Assembly: GCF_005889735.1 (NCBI RefSeq)
Contig: NZ_VCKY01000059.1
Coordinates: 1-46,568 of the forward strand
Origin: Nonomuraea turkmeniaca
Lineage (GTDB): Bacteria > Actinomycetota > Actinomycetes > Streptosporangiales > Streptosporangiaceae
DNA: 46,568 nt
Direction of reading: 5' to 3'
Both the position numbers and the translations under genes were made by a program. The notes beneath the pieces were generated by a model. That model had not been told where the DNA came from and ran no database searches. It saw only the letters and a program-made list of their open reading frames with translations. This document shows positions 16,440 through 25,099 of the stretch, in pieces; the first letter of the stretch is position 1, and the number at the start of each line of letters is the position of its first letter.

Positions 16440-19400
16440 TCATCCCCCGATCGCGGGCATGCTCTCGGGAGCGGTCTCCGCCGCCGCGTCCGGTCTCGAG
16501 GTCGCGAGAAGCTCCACCAGGTGATCCGCGATCGCGGAGATGGTGGGCTGCTGCCACAGCAGGGTCGCGGGGAGGCGGCAGCCGAAGCGCTTCTCCAGGC
16601 GCCGCCGGACCATGACGGTCATCACCGAGTCCAGCCCCTGCTCGACAAGGGGGCGCCGGATCGCCAGGTCCTCAGGGGCCAGCCTCATCACGGCCGCGAT
16701 CTCCGCCCGGACCTCGGGCAGGACGCGCTCGTGCAGGTCCTCGGACGCCAGGCCGGCGAACCACTCCGCGGGCTGCCGGAGATCCTCCTCGGCCGGGGCG
16801 GGCGCGTCGATCACCGGATAGCGGAGTCCCGCGAGGTGTCCCACCACCCGGCCGTCCACGTCGGCCAGGAGCGCCCGCACGGTGTCGTCGGCGGTCGGGT
16901 CCACGGCCGCGTCGATGATCACCGTTGCGGGCGGCGTGCCGGTCAGCACCACCTCGTCGATGTGCACGACCATGCGCAGCACCGGATCGCCGGGGAACAC
17001 GCAGGGCGCCACGGACATCGCCGCGTCCAGCGCCGAAGCCCAGCTCCCCGGGTCCTCGGTGCGGACCGTGGCCCGCAGCACGCCGTCTCCGCTCAGCAGC
17101 CTCTCAATCGTCCAGTCGAAGCCCGTCGAGGGCACGCCGACGGTGGCCAGCCGCTTGTGCACGAACCCGGGGTCGATCGCGGTGAGAGCGCCGTCGTCCG
17201 GCAGCATGTCGGGCTTCACCTGGCCCGGAGCAGCCACGTCCGCGGTGACGTGCACCAGCCAGGCGGGTTCGGGCTCGTCGGGGTCGGCCGGCGTACGGGC
17301 CGCCAGCCGTACCGCTGGAGGCTCGTGCACGACCTGGATCTGCCTGCGTTCCGCGGTCATCAGCGGATGCATCATCTCCACGTCGGTGAGCGTGACGTCC
17401 TCGTCCTCGACCGCCTGCAGGAACGTGTTGACCAGCACGGCGGCGGGCACGATCTCGACCCCGTTGAGGGCGTGGCTGCCCGGGTAGGGCCGGTTGGCGT
17501 CCTCCAAGCCGGTCCGCCACACCCGGGTCCGGCTGCCCGCGAGGCTGGTCCCGGCTCCGAGCAGGGTGTGGGAGTGCACGTCGTGCCCCCGGTTGTCGTC
17601 CTCTGTGTAGGACTCGCGCCAGTGGCGGCGGTGCTGCCAGGCGTACGGCGGCAGATCGGCCAGGCCGCCGGACGGCTGCAGCCGGCTCCAGTCCACATCG
17701 ACGCCGTGACAGTGCGCCGTGCCCACCGCGATGAGGAAGGTCGCCGGCTCCGGCTGGTTCCGGCGCAGTGAGGTGCCGACGAACACGTCCTCGAACCCGC
17801 TCTCCGAGAGCGTCTCGGTGAGGGAGTGCGCGACCACGGGGTGGGGGGAGATCTCCAGGAACACGCGGTAGCCGTCCTGCGCCGCGGCCGTCGTCGCCGC
17901 GGCCAGCCGCACGGGGTCCCGGAGGTTCGCCGCCCAGTACGCGCTGTCCAGGACGGGCGTCGACCTGGGGTCCGCCAGCGCGGTCGTGTACATGGGGATG
18001 CGGGGCGCGCCGAACGAGAGATCGGCGGTGGCGGCGGCCAGTTCGACGGCCAGAGGCTCCATGTGCGGGCTGTGGAAGGCGACGTCCGACGCCACCCGCC
18101 GCACCACGATGCCCTCGGCCGGCCACTCGTTCACCACCTCCTCGACCGCGGCGACGTCGCCGGACAACACGGTGGAGCCGGGCGCCGACGAGATCGCCGC
18201 CACCAGGTCGGTACGGCCGGCCAGCCTCTCGGCCGCCTCCTCGAAGGACAGGTCGACCATCACCATGGCCCCCTTGCCCTCGGCCTGGCGCAGCAGCCGG
18301 GAGCGGCGGCAGATCAGGCGGGCGCCGTCGGCGACGGTCATCGCGCCGGCCGTCACCGCCGCCGCGATCTCGCCGACGGAGTGGCCGATGACGGCCTTCG
18401 GGGCGACCCCGTACGCGTTCCAGAGCCTGGCGAGGCCCAGCTGCATCACGAAGATCATGGTTTGCACGCGGTCGATGGTGTCGAGATCGCCCTCGGCGAG
18501 GACCTGCCGGGGAGAGAAGCCGATCTCCTCAGCGAAGATCGGCTCCACCTCGTCGACCAGGGACGCGAACTCCGGCACGGCGAGCAGCTCCCGGCCCATC
18601 CCGCGCCACTGGCAGCCCTGCCCGGAGAAGACCCAGACCGGCCCGGGACCGAGCTCGGGCAGCACGTCCCCGGTGAGGACGGCCTCGGCCGGCACGTCCT
18701 CCGCGAGCCTGCGCAGGTTGGCCGCCAGCTCGTCCCTGTCCGCCCCGATCACGACGGCGCGACGGGCCAGATGGGTGCGCCGGAGCGCCAGCGTGTGCCC
18801 CGCCGACGCCAGGTCGAGCCCTTTCCCGAGATGATCGGCGAGCTTGCCCGCGTACTGCCGCAGAGCCTTCTCCGACGCGGCCGACAGCGGGAACAGCCGC
18901 TCCCCCGTCCCCTCGCCCTGGGGCGCCTCCTGGGTGGGAGGAGCCTGCTCGAGCACGATGTGCGCGACCGTGCCGCCGTACCCGAAGCTGGAGACGCCCG
19001 CCCGGCGGGGGTGGTCGCGCTCCGGCCAGGCCGATCGTTCGGTCACCACGCGCAGGCCCGAGGCCTCCCACGGGATGGCCGGGTTCAGGGTGGTCAGCAC
19101 GCTCGGGGGGATCTCACCGCGGTCGAGGGCGAGCACCGCCTTGATGACGCCGGCGATGCCGGCGGCGCCTTCGAGGTGGCCGATGTTGGACTTGACCGAG
19201 CCGATGAGGCACGGGTCGCCGGGGGACCGCCGCGTGCCGTACACGGAGGAGAGCGCCCCCACTTCGAGCGGGTCGCCCAGCCGCGTCCCGGTGCCGTGCG
19301 CCTCGATGTAGTCGACGGTGGACGGCGCGATGCCCGCCTGCCGGCAGGCCCGGGTCATCACGTGTTCCTGGGCCTCCCCGCACGGCGCCATGATGCCGTT

Positions 19401-20246
19401 GGTGTGCCCGTCCTGGTTCACGGCGCTGCCGATGACGAGCGCGAGGATCCGGTCACCGTCGCGCTGCGCGTCGGACAGCCGCTTGAGCACGATCACGCCG
19501 CAACCCTCGCCGCGTCCGTAACCGTCGGCCGACGCGTCGAACGACTTGGACCGCCCGTCGGGGGCCAGGGCTCCGGCGGTGCCGAGCGTGAGGGTCTGGC
19601 CCGGGGTGACCAGCAGGTTGACGCCACCGGCGAGGGCCACGTCGCTCTCGCCGAGCCGCAGGCTCTGCGCGGCCAGGTGCAGCGCGACCAGCGACGCCGA
19701 GCAGGCGGTGTCGATCGCCATGCTGGGCCCGCGCAGATCCAGGGAGTAGGAGATGCGGTTGGCGACGGCGCAGGTCGCGGCGCCGATCCCGGTCCACGCC
19801 TCGATCTGGGGCAGATCCTCCAGCAGACGGCTGCCGTAGTCGGCCGTGCAGACCCCGACGAACACCCCGGCGTCGGTGCCGGCCAGCTCGTGCGGCGGCA
19901 GGCCGGTGTTCTCCAGGGCCTCCCACGCGGTCTCCATCAGGATCCGTTGCTGCGGGTCCATGAGCTCGGCCTCGCGGGGCGACAGGCCGAAGAACTCCGC
20001 GTCGAAGCCCTCGATGTCGCTCAGGAAGCTGCCCTGGCGCACGGCGTCGCGCAGCGCGGCGGCGTATTCGGGGCTCCGGTTCTCGTACCGGCGCCATCGT
20101 TCGGCGGGCAGCGACCGGGTCGTGTTCCGGCCGGTGCACACCAGGTCCCAGAACTCGTCCGGTGAATGGACGTCGCCGGGAAGACGGCATCCGATCCCGA
20201 CCACCGCCACTGGTTCCACCCGGGCTCCGCGCGGACTATCGACCAT
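16440..20246 (-). CDS. iterative type I polyketide synthase, KS-AT-DH-ACP (orsellinate-synthase type)
   Basis: A single-module PKS of 1268 residues. KS: active Cys182 in DTACSAS, His317 in EAHGTGT, His357 in NIGHLEG. AT: Ser623 in GHSVGE, with VAFHS at 723-726 favouring malonyl-CoA. DH/TH-like: His925 in HALNGVEIVP and Asp1074 in LDAAMS. ACP: Ser1207 in GLDSVMT. There is no ketoreductase, enoylreductase or thioesterase. This order and size match bacterial orsellinic acid synthases such as AviM and CalO5, whereas 6-methylsalicylate synthases carry an extra KR. Predicted role: three malonyl extensions of acetyl, then aromatisation. Release is probably by the KASIII-like proteins encoded just upstream in the same operon. 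The start at 20246 is 21 bases after the previous stop. Confidence 0.9.
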   Translation of the reverse strand: MVDSPRGARVEPVAVVGIGCRLPGDVHSPDEFWDLVCTGRNTTRSLPAERWRRYENRSPEYAAALRDAVRQGSFLSDIEGFDAEFFGLSPREAELMDPQQRILMETAWEALENTGLPPHELAGTDAGVFVGVCTADYGSRLLEDLPQIEAWTGIGAATCAVANRISYSLDLRGPSMAIDTACSASLVALHLAAQSLRLGESDVALAGGVNLLVTPGQTLTLGTAGALAPDGRSKSFDASADGYGRGEGCGVIVLKRLSDAQRDGDRILALVIGSAVNQDGHTNGIMAPCGEAQEHVMTRACRQAGIAPSTVDYIEAHGTGTRLGDPLEVGALSSVYGTRRSPGDPCLIGSVKSNIGHLEGAAGIAGVIKAVLALDRGEIPPSVLTTLNPAIPWEASGLRVVTERSAWPERDHPRRAGVSSFGYGGTVAHIVLEQAPPTQEAPQGEGTGERLFPLSAASEKALRQYAGKLADHLGKGLDLASAGHTLALRRTHLARRAVVIGADRDELAANLRRLAEDVPAEAVLTGDVLPELGPGPVWVFSGQGCQWRGMGRELLAVPEFASLVDEVEPIFAEEIGFSPRQVLAEGDLDTIDRVQTMIFVMQLGLARLWNAYGVAPKAVIGHSVGEIAAAVTAGAMTVADGARLICRRSRLLRQAEGKGAMVMVDLSFEEAAERLAGRTDLVAAISSAPGSTVLSGDVAAVEEVVNEWPAEGIVVRRVASDVAFHSPHMEPLAVELAAATADLSFGAPRIPMYTTALADPRSTPVLDSAYWAANLRDPVRLAAATTAAAQDGYRVFLEISPHPVVAHSLTETLSESGFEDVFVGTSLRRNQPEPATFLIAVGTAHCHGVDVDWSRLQPSGGLADLPPYAWQHRRHWRESYTEDDNRGHDVHSHTLLGAGTSLAGSRTRVWRTGLEDANRPYPGSHALNGVEIVPAAVLVNTFLQAVEDEDVTLTDVEMMHPLMTAERRQIQVVHEPPAVRLAARTPADPDEPEPAWLVHVTADVAAPGQVKPDMLPDDGALTAIDPGFVHKRLATVGVPSTGFDWTIERLLSGDGVLRATVRTEDPGSWASALDAAMSVAPCVFPGDPVLRMVVHIDEVVLTGTPPATVIIDAAVDPTADDTVRALLADVDGRVVGHLAGLRYPVIDAPAPAEEDLRQPAEWFAGLASEDLHERVLPEVRAEIAAVMRLAPEDLAIRRPLVEQGLDSVMTVMVRRRLEKRFGCRLPATLLWQQPTISAIADHLVELLATSRPDAAAETAPESMPAIGG

Positions 20247-20267
20247 CTGGTTCTGTTCCCTTCGATT

Positions 20268-21311
20268 TCAGGCCCATTGAGGAGTTTCAATGATCTTGAT
20301 CACGGCGCTTGAGACGGTCACTCCCGGCCCGGTGCCGAGCATCAGCATGTGGTCGCCGGGGACCAGCTGCCCGGTCATGAGCAGGTGGTCGAGGGAAAGG
20401 ACCTGGTCGCTGGCCCCGCAGTGGCCGATGGTGCGGCCGTAGTCCCAGGTCGAGCGGGACATGGGCAGGTCGAGCACGGCCATGCACCGCTGTTCGACGA
20501 TCTCTTCGGAGTAGTTCATGAACGCCACCCGGGTGAGATCGCGGGCCTCGATGCCGCTCTCGTCCAGCGCACGCTCGACGACCTCCATGAGCGCCCGCTG
20601 GATGTTGAACAACGCCGCGGTGGCCTCGCCCTTGGGCATGACCTGGTGCCGGAACTGCTCGTTCCGGGCCGCGAAGCTCATCCGGCGCCCGACCGTGACA
20701 CCCGGGGGGAACAAGGGCTCGCTGCCCCGGTGCAGTTCCTCGGCCTCGGCCACCGTCGTCGTGCAGACCGACATCAGGCGCGCGAACCCTCCCTCCTTGG
20801 TCAGCACGAGCGCGCTGGCGGCGTCCCCGCCGATGTAGCCGGGGCCCATCCGCCACCGATCCATCAGCGGCGTGCCGTAATTGTCGGAGGCGACCAGCAG
20901 GGCGGCCTGCCGGCCGGGAGCGGCGTCCAGGTAGCTGGCCGCGAGTTCCATGGCGATGAACATCCCGTTGCAGCCCTGCCGGATCTCGGTGGCCAGGACG
21001 TTCCCGCCGACGAGATGGCGCTGCAGGTAGGAATGTGGCGGCCAGCCGTCCGGTCCCTGGTGCCAAGACGAGGCGTACAGGAGGAGATCCAGGTCGGCCG
21101 GTGCCCGCCCGCTGCGCTTGAGCGCGCTCTGCGCCGCGTGCAGGGCCATCTCCGGAGCCGGTAGGTCACCGGCCACCGCCGCCCCTGCCAGGTTGTGCAG
21201 CTCGACCTCTTCGGCCGGGTACCAGCCTTTGGCGACGGCCTTCTCGACGCTGACGACGGTCCGAGGGAGGAAGGCTCCCACTCCGCTGATGTACGTGTTC
21301 GCCCACTGCAT
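20268..21311 (-). CDS. KASIII-like acyltransferase A (ChlB3/CerJ type)
   Basis: A 347-residue thiolase-fold protein. Cys114 lies in RQGCNGMF, and GHCGASDQ gives His297 and Asp302. The FabH Asn loop (GNTSAAS) is absent. A Cys-His-Asp triad and absence of chain elongation are known for CerJ, and ChlB3-type relatives move aryl acids between a PKS, an ACP and an acceptor. It also keeps SSWHQGPDGWPP, shared with the second copy. In the operon it sits between the discrete ACP and the PKS. The likely job is to take the aryl group from the PKS to the ACP, or from the ACP to an acceptor; which copy does which is not decided by sequence alone. Confidence 0.85.
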   Translation of the reverse strand: MQWANTYISGVGAFLPRTVVSVEKAVAKGWYPAEEVELHNLAGAAVAGDLPAPEMALHAAQSALKRSGRAPADLDLLLYASSWHQGPDGWPPHSYLQRHLVGGNVLATEIRQGCNGMFIAMELAASYLDAAPGRQAALLVASDNYGTPLMDRWRMGPGYIGGDAASALVLTKEGGFARLMSVCTTTVAEAEELHRGSEPLFPPGVTVGRRMSFAARNEQFRHQVMPKGEATAALFNIQRALMEVVERALDESGIEARDLTRVAFMNYSEEIVEQRCMAVLDLPMSRSTWDYGRTIGHCGASDQVLSLDHLLMTGQLVPGDHMLMLGTGPGVTVSSAVIKIIETPQWA

Positions 21312-21330
21312 GACTCTGCCCTCGCTCCGG

Positions 21331-21591
21331 CTAAACGGATTCGAGTTCTCTGACCATCGTCACGATGGTCAGGACGTCCCTGAAGTTCTCGGGGTCGAGC
21401 TTCGCGGCGGGGATCGAGACGCCGATGTCCCTCCGGAGGAAGTTCAGCAGCCGCGCCGTCCGCAGGGAGTCCAGGAGACCCGACACGAGGAGCGGGGTCG
21501 TCTCGTCGACCTTGATGTCGTCGCCGTCCAGGACGAGGTTCTCCTGGATGAAGTCGACCAGCTTTTGCGTGATCTCGGCAAGCTCGGTCAT
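21331..21591 (-). CDS. discrete acyl carrier protein
   Basis: An 86-residue, acidic, helical carrier protein. The phosphopantetheine attachment site is the Ser in SGLLDSLRTARLL, in the usual place after helix 1 (TQKLVDFIQENL). It is flanked by the two KASIII-like genes, overlapping the upstream one (ATGA) and lying 19 bases before the downstream one. In the chlorothricin pathway ChlB2 has the same position and carries the aryl acid while it is tailored. By analogy, this ACP would hold the orsellinate-type product between two transfer steps. Confidence 0.88.
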   Translation of the reverse strand: MTELAEITQKLVDFIQENLVLDGDDIKVDETTPLLVSGLLDSLRTARLLNFLRRDIGVSIPAAKLDPENFRDVLTIVTMVRELESV

Positions 21592-22640
21592 GCGCGTGCT
21601 CCCCTCGTGACGGGAGAGGGAGAGAGGATCCTGAACGCCGCCGCGGCGACGGACGTTCCTGAGCCGAACCCGACCATGAGCAGGTGATCGCCGGCTACGA
21701 GCCCGCCGGTCGCGATCAGATGCTCGAAGGCGATGAACTGGTCCACCGCGCCGCAGTGGCCGACGCGCCGCCCGTAGTCCCAGGTCGTCTGATCTTCGTC
21801 GATGCCCAGCCAGGACATCTGCCCGTCCAGGTCCTCGCGGCGGCCGTGCGGGAACGCCACCCGCGTGATGTCGGCAATCCCGATCCCGGCCTCGTCCAGG
21901 GTCTGTTCGACCTGCTGCATCATCGTTTTCTGGATCGTCAGGTGGATCCCGGTTCCCTGCGCCTTGAGCAGCCGCTGGCGGAATTCCTCGTGCCGGTCGC
22001 CGAAGCTCAGCCCCCTGCCGATGGTGGCGTCCGGGGGGAACAGGGGGTAGGCGCCGTCGTTGACCGCGTCGGCCTCCGGGATCACCGTCACGTTCACCGA
22101 CAGGAGCTCGGCCATGCCGTACTCCTTGCCGAGGATGAGCGCGGCCGCGGCGTCGCCGATCAGCGCCCCGGGGGTCATCCGCCAGCGGTCCACCAGCGGG
22201 GTGCCGTGGTTGTCCGAGGAGACGACCATGGCCGTCTCCCGGTCCGCGTCGGCCTGCAGGTAGCTCGCCGCCAGCTCGAGCGAGCTGATCATCCCTACGC
22301 AGCCGCTCCGGATCTCGAACGCCGGCACGTTCCCGCCGAGGAGGTGCGTCTGCAGGTAGTGCTGGGGCTGCCAGCCGTTCGGGCCCTGATGCCAGACCGA
22401 CGGGTAGAGCAGCAGGTCGAGATCGCGCGGGGAGGACTCACCCCAGCGGTCATACGCGTCCAGGACCGCGAGCCGCGCCATCTCGGGCGCGGGCATGTCG
22501 CCGGCCACCGCCGCGCCGATCTGCTGGAACGTCTCCACTTCCTCGGCCGGGTACCAGCCCTCACGAACCGCCTGCTCGACGCTCACGCTGTCAGGCACAT
22601 AGACGCCAAGGCTCCTGACGAACATGTTGGATGTACGCAC
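21588..22640 (-). CDS. KASIII-like acyltransferase B (ChlB6/CerJ type)
   Basis: A 350-residue paralog of the protein encoded at 20268-21311, with Cys114 in RSGCVGMI and GHCGAVDQ giving His295 and Asp300. The shared motif SVWHQGPNGWQP is kept. It begins with GTG at 22640 behind AGGGG and is the first gene of the four-gene operon. By analogy with ChlB6, one of the pair would pass the aryl group from the ACP to a hydroxyl of an acceptor, such as a deoxysugar or macrolide. No acceptor pathway is encoded in this window, so the acceptor is unknown. Confidence 0.85.
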   Translation of the reverse strand: MRTSNMFVRSLGVYVPDSVSVEQAVREGWYPAEEVETFQQIGAAVAGDMPAPEMARLAVLDAYDRWGESSPRDLDLLLYPSVWHQGPNGWQPQHYLQTHLLGGNVPAFEIRSGCVGMISSLELAASYLQADADRETAMVVSSDNHGTPLVDRWRMTPGALIGDAAAALILGKEYGMAELLSVNVTVIPEADAVNDGAYPLFPPDATIGRGLSFGDRHEEFRQRLLKAQGTGIHLTIQKTMMQQVEQTLDEAGIGIADITRVAFPHGRREDLDGQMSWLGIDEDQTTWDYGRRVGHCGAVDQFIAFEHLIATGGLVAGDHLLMVGFGSGTSVAAAAFRILSPSPVTRGARA

Positions 22641-23003
22641 ACGTCCCCTAACTCATCGACGATCCCGGACAACGTCCTTCAGCAGCGGAAGGCGGCTTAT
22701 CCGATTTATTTCGGGGTCCCGGGATATCAAGTGACCCCCGGCCGGTCAATGAAAACAACGTGAAATTAACCGGCGAGCGGTCAGAGGCAAGGATAGGGGC
22801 GACCTTCGGGTGAAGCAATATGATGGCCCGAAATCCGGTCGGCGACATTCCGTGATCGGGACTCGACGGAACGTGTTGAATTCTGGAAATGCGTCTTTCC
22901 GCTCCGCGTCGCGGTTTCTCCGAATGTAATGGTCCCAGAATCCGGACGACGGGAGAACGGTGCCGGGCCGTCGCCATTCGGCTCAGGCCCGGCGCACGTC
23001 GTC
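22641..23003. other. gap upstream of the PKS operon; probable promoter region
   Basis: No gene is supported. It must hold the promoter of the KASIII-ACP-KASIII-PKS operon. On the minus strand TTGACC (22749-22744) and GATATC (22728-22723) are 15 bases apart and could be a weak -35/-10 pair. The esterase terminator lies at its far end. The minus-strand frame at 22648-22977 has poor codon character and no ribosome site. Confidence 0.35.
22962..22993 (-). terminator. hairpin after the CBM2 esterase gene
   Basis: A perfect 8-base stem, GCCGGGCC (22962-22969) with GGCCCGGC (22986-22993), and a 16-base loop. It lies just 10 bases beyond the stop of the esterase gene on the minus strand. Confidence 0.5.
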
Positions 23004-24323
23004 TCAGGCTGCTCTCGTGCAGACGATGTTGTTGACCGAGAACTGGGCGGGAATGGCGTTCGTCCCGGTGACGGTCGCCGAGAAGCCGAAGCTCTGGCTG
23101 GAGCCGGGGCCGATGAAGGAGTTATGGCCGGCGTCGCGTGCGCTCACCCGGACGCCGGTCTGGGTGACCGTGGTGTTCCAGGCGCTCGTGATCTGCTGGT
23201 TGCCCGACCAGGTCCACGTCGCGGTCCAGCCTTGGATGGGGGTCGTGCCGGTGTTCCTGATGGTCACGCTGCCGGTGAAAGTGCCGCTCCCGGCGGCGGT
23301 GGCGTAGGCGACCTCGCAGGACGTGCCCATCTTGAGCCCGGTGCGCAGGAAGGTCGCGAAGTTGGGCCAGGTGGGGTTCAACGTGCCGGTACTGACCGTC
23401 TCGGTGCAGTCGGTGGTGGTGCGGACGGTCTGCATACCGTACTGGGCGGGGTCCATGATCTGGGGCATCATGTGATCTGCGCCGGGCACCGAGACGAACG
23501 TGGCGTCACCGCACTGGGCCTTGATCCTGTTGTAGAGCAGGACGCTCTGCCCGTGCGGCACCAGGAAGTCGGCCTGGCCGTGCAGGAACAACAGCGGCGG
23601 GTCGTTGCTGTCGACGTAGGTCATCGGATTGGCCTGGGCCACCGTGGCCGGGCAGGTCTGGATCGGGCAGCCGACCAGGAGGGATTCCGGGGAGGCGGGA
23701 GAGTCGTGGTCCAGCCCGCCGGTCGGCAGGTTCTGCGCGTTCATCTGCAGGAAGTCGGTCGGGCTGTAGAAGGCCAGTCCCACCTGCACGGCGCTGGAGA
23801 CGCCGGTCGTGCCGACGGTGCCCTCCAGCGCCGCCACGCCGCCGGACAGGGTGGCCATCTCCGTCAGCCAGCCACCCGAGGAGTCACCCATGATCGCGAA
23901 GCGATTGGGGTCGAGCTGGTACGTGGCGGCGTTCGCGCGCAGCCAGCGGATGGCCGCCTTGATGTCGTGCACCTGGGCAGGGAAGATCGCTTGAGCGCTG
24001 GACCGGACACTGACGCCGGCCACGGCGAAGCCCAGAGGGTTGAAGATGTCCGCGATCGCGTCCGCGCCGGCCTTGCCGTCGTCGCTCGTCCAAGCCGAGC
24101 CAGTGTGCCAGATCAGCAGCGGCCGGGGCGTGATGCCGGTGGACGGCAGGTAAAGGTCCAGCATATGCCCCCTGCTGCCGACCGGCTGTGCGGGCGCGTA
24201 AGCGATATCAGTAACCACCTGCGTGGCGTGAGCCGGCGGCGCGAACGCTGCTGACACACCGACGGCGGCCAGCACGGTCATCGCCATGCCGACGATCATG
24301 GCCGTGCAGATTCGAGCTTGCAT
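23004..24323 (-). CDS. secreted alpha/beta-hydrolase esterase with C-terminal CBM2
   Basis: A 439-residue secreted protein. The signal peptide is at 1-33 (cleavage likely after AHA). The catalytic domain, at about 38-320, has the nucleophile elbow GDSSGG (Ser148), the acid region HGQADFLVPHG and the His in GADHMMP. This is the pattern of BD-FAE/acetyl-xylan and feruloyl esterases. The C-terminal 100 residues form a family 2 cellulose-binding module (CEVAYATAAGSGTFTGSVTI, then GWTATWTW and a final Cys). It probably removes acyl groups from plant cell-wall polysaccharides outside the cell. It shares strand with the PKS operon but is upstream of its promoter, so it is likely independent. Confidence 0.88.
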   Translation of the reverse strand: MQARICTAMIVGMAMTVLAAVGVSAAFAPPAHATQVVTDIAYAPAQPVGSRGHMLDLYLPSTGITPRPLLIWHTGSAWTSDDGKAGADAIADIFNPLGFAVAGVSVRSSAQAIFPAQVHDIKAAIRWLRANAATYQLDPNRFAIMGDSSGGWLTEMATLSGGVAALEGTVGTTGVSSAVQVGLAFYSPTDFLQMNAQNLPTGGLDHDSPASPESLLVGCPIQTCPATVAQANPMTYVDSNDPPLLFLHGQADFLVPHGQSVLLYNRIKAQCGDATFVSVPGADHMMPQIMDPAQYGMQTVRTTTDCTETVSTGTLNPTWPNFATFLRTGLKMGTSCEVAYATAAGSGTFTGSVTIRNTGTTPIQGWTATWTWSGNQQITSAWNTTVTQTGVRVSARDAGHNSFIGPGSSQSFGFSATVTGTNAIPAQFSVNNIVCTRAA

Positions 24324-24872
24324 GGTGCGACTCCGGTTGGTCGGATGATCGCCGCTTCCCGGTGGCCGTCCGTGTCTCCTCCGGTGCCAGGGCAGCCGCG
24401 ATCAACACGCCGACCGTAGCGCCTGCGAGAACAACGTCCTGCTCGAGTGTCGCGGCTCACATCGATATGGGCCCGGGAGACGATATGACACGTAAGTGAC
24501 GATGGTCAAAGTTTTCTTCGTATCGTTCCAACCAAACAGGAAAAGTAGCCTAAATCGCCCTTTATAGACACGAAGCGCGAAGACTGTCTCAGATGATCCA
24601 TGGCGTGCACAGGCGGTCGGATACGTACCCACGAGGTCTTTAAGGCCGCCCGGTCTGGAATTGACAGCAGCTGGACCTCCCGAAAACAGGTGCCCCCGGA
24701 AGTAACACCGACGTTACCGGCGGTAAACATCCGTGAAACATCCGCCGTTCCACGGCAACGCCGATGAAAGTTTCATGCCCTCCCCGCGACTGACGCGAAC
24801 GTGACAACCTTTTCTGGCGCGTAGTGAGTGATAATGTCCACCGTCATGATCCCCCCAGTCCCAGGAGGACGA
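24324..24872. other. long divergent intergenic region, AT-richer
   Basis: This is the 549-base space between the esterase (minus) and the small secreted protein (plus). No gene is supported. It holds the inverted repeat GTAAC-N6-GTTAC (24702-24717), the palindrome ATGAAAGTTTCAT (24764-24776), a TTGACA at 24661 and the 11-base-spaced repeat annotated separately. Base composition is lower in GC than the genes around it. Confidence 0.4.
24725..24744. promoter_or_regulatory. direct repeat AAACATCCG, 11-base period
   Basis: AAACATCCG occurs at 24725-24733 and again at 24736-24744, one helical turn apart. Read on the other strand the units are GTTTCAC and GTTTACC, close to the 11-base PhoP-box unit GTTCACC of actinomycetes. 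A response regulator is the best guess, and the site lies 129 bases before the small secreted gene. Confidence 0.35.
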
Positions 24873-25091
24873 ATGCGAAAGGTACGCGCTGTTCTCGTCT
24901 CGGCCATCATGGTCCTCGGAGTGTCGTTAACGATCGGCGCCACCCCGGCGCACGCCGCGAAGCTGGTCGGCGTCTTCAGGGACTACTCGGAGTGCCAGCG
25001 GATCGGCAGTCAGGGCGTCACCAAGGGCTGGTGGGAGGACTATTCATGCGAGTGGGAGAGCCGGTACCGCTACTACTTCCTCTACACGTGA
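24873..25091 (+). CDS. small secreted protein
   Basis: A 72-residue protein starting MRKVRAVLVSAIMVLGVSL. The ATG at 24873 follows the ribosome site AGGAGG (24863-24868); an earlier in-frame ATG at 24828 would spoil the signal peptide. Cleavage after AHA leaves about 43 residues with two Cys (SECQRIG and YSCEWES), likely one disulfide, and a Trp/Tyr-rich end (WWEDY, YRYYFLYT). Small secreted proteins of this shape are common in Streptosporangiaceae and streptomycetes and their function is unknown. A strong terminator follows directly, so it is a single-gene unit. Confidence 0.72.
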   Translation: MRKVRAVLVSAIMVLGVSLTIGATPAHAAKLVGVFRDYSECQRIGSQGVTKGWWEDYSCEWESRYRYYFLYT

Positions 25092-25099
25092 CCCCGTGA

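Noticed and set aside
17826..20165. 779-codon plus-strand frame opposite the PKS
   Set aside because: It mirrors the PKS codons, has no motifs and no ribosome site.
16440..20246. 6-methylsalicylate synthase as the PKS identity
   Set aside because: Those enzymes carry a ketoreductase between DH/TH and ACP; here the DH-like region is followed directly by the ACP.
22648..22977. Minus-strand frame upstream of the PKS operon as a possible 109-residue gene
   Set aside because: Lower-GC third positions, no ribosome site, no similarity. The region is better explained as promoter DNA.
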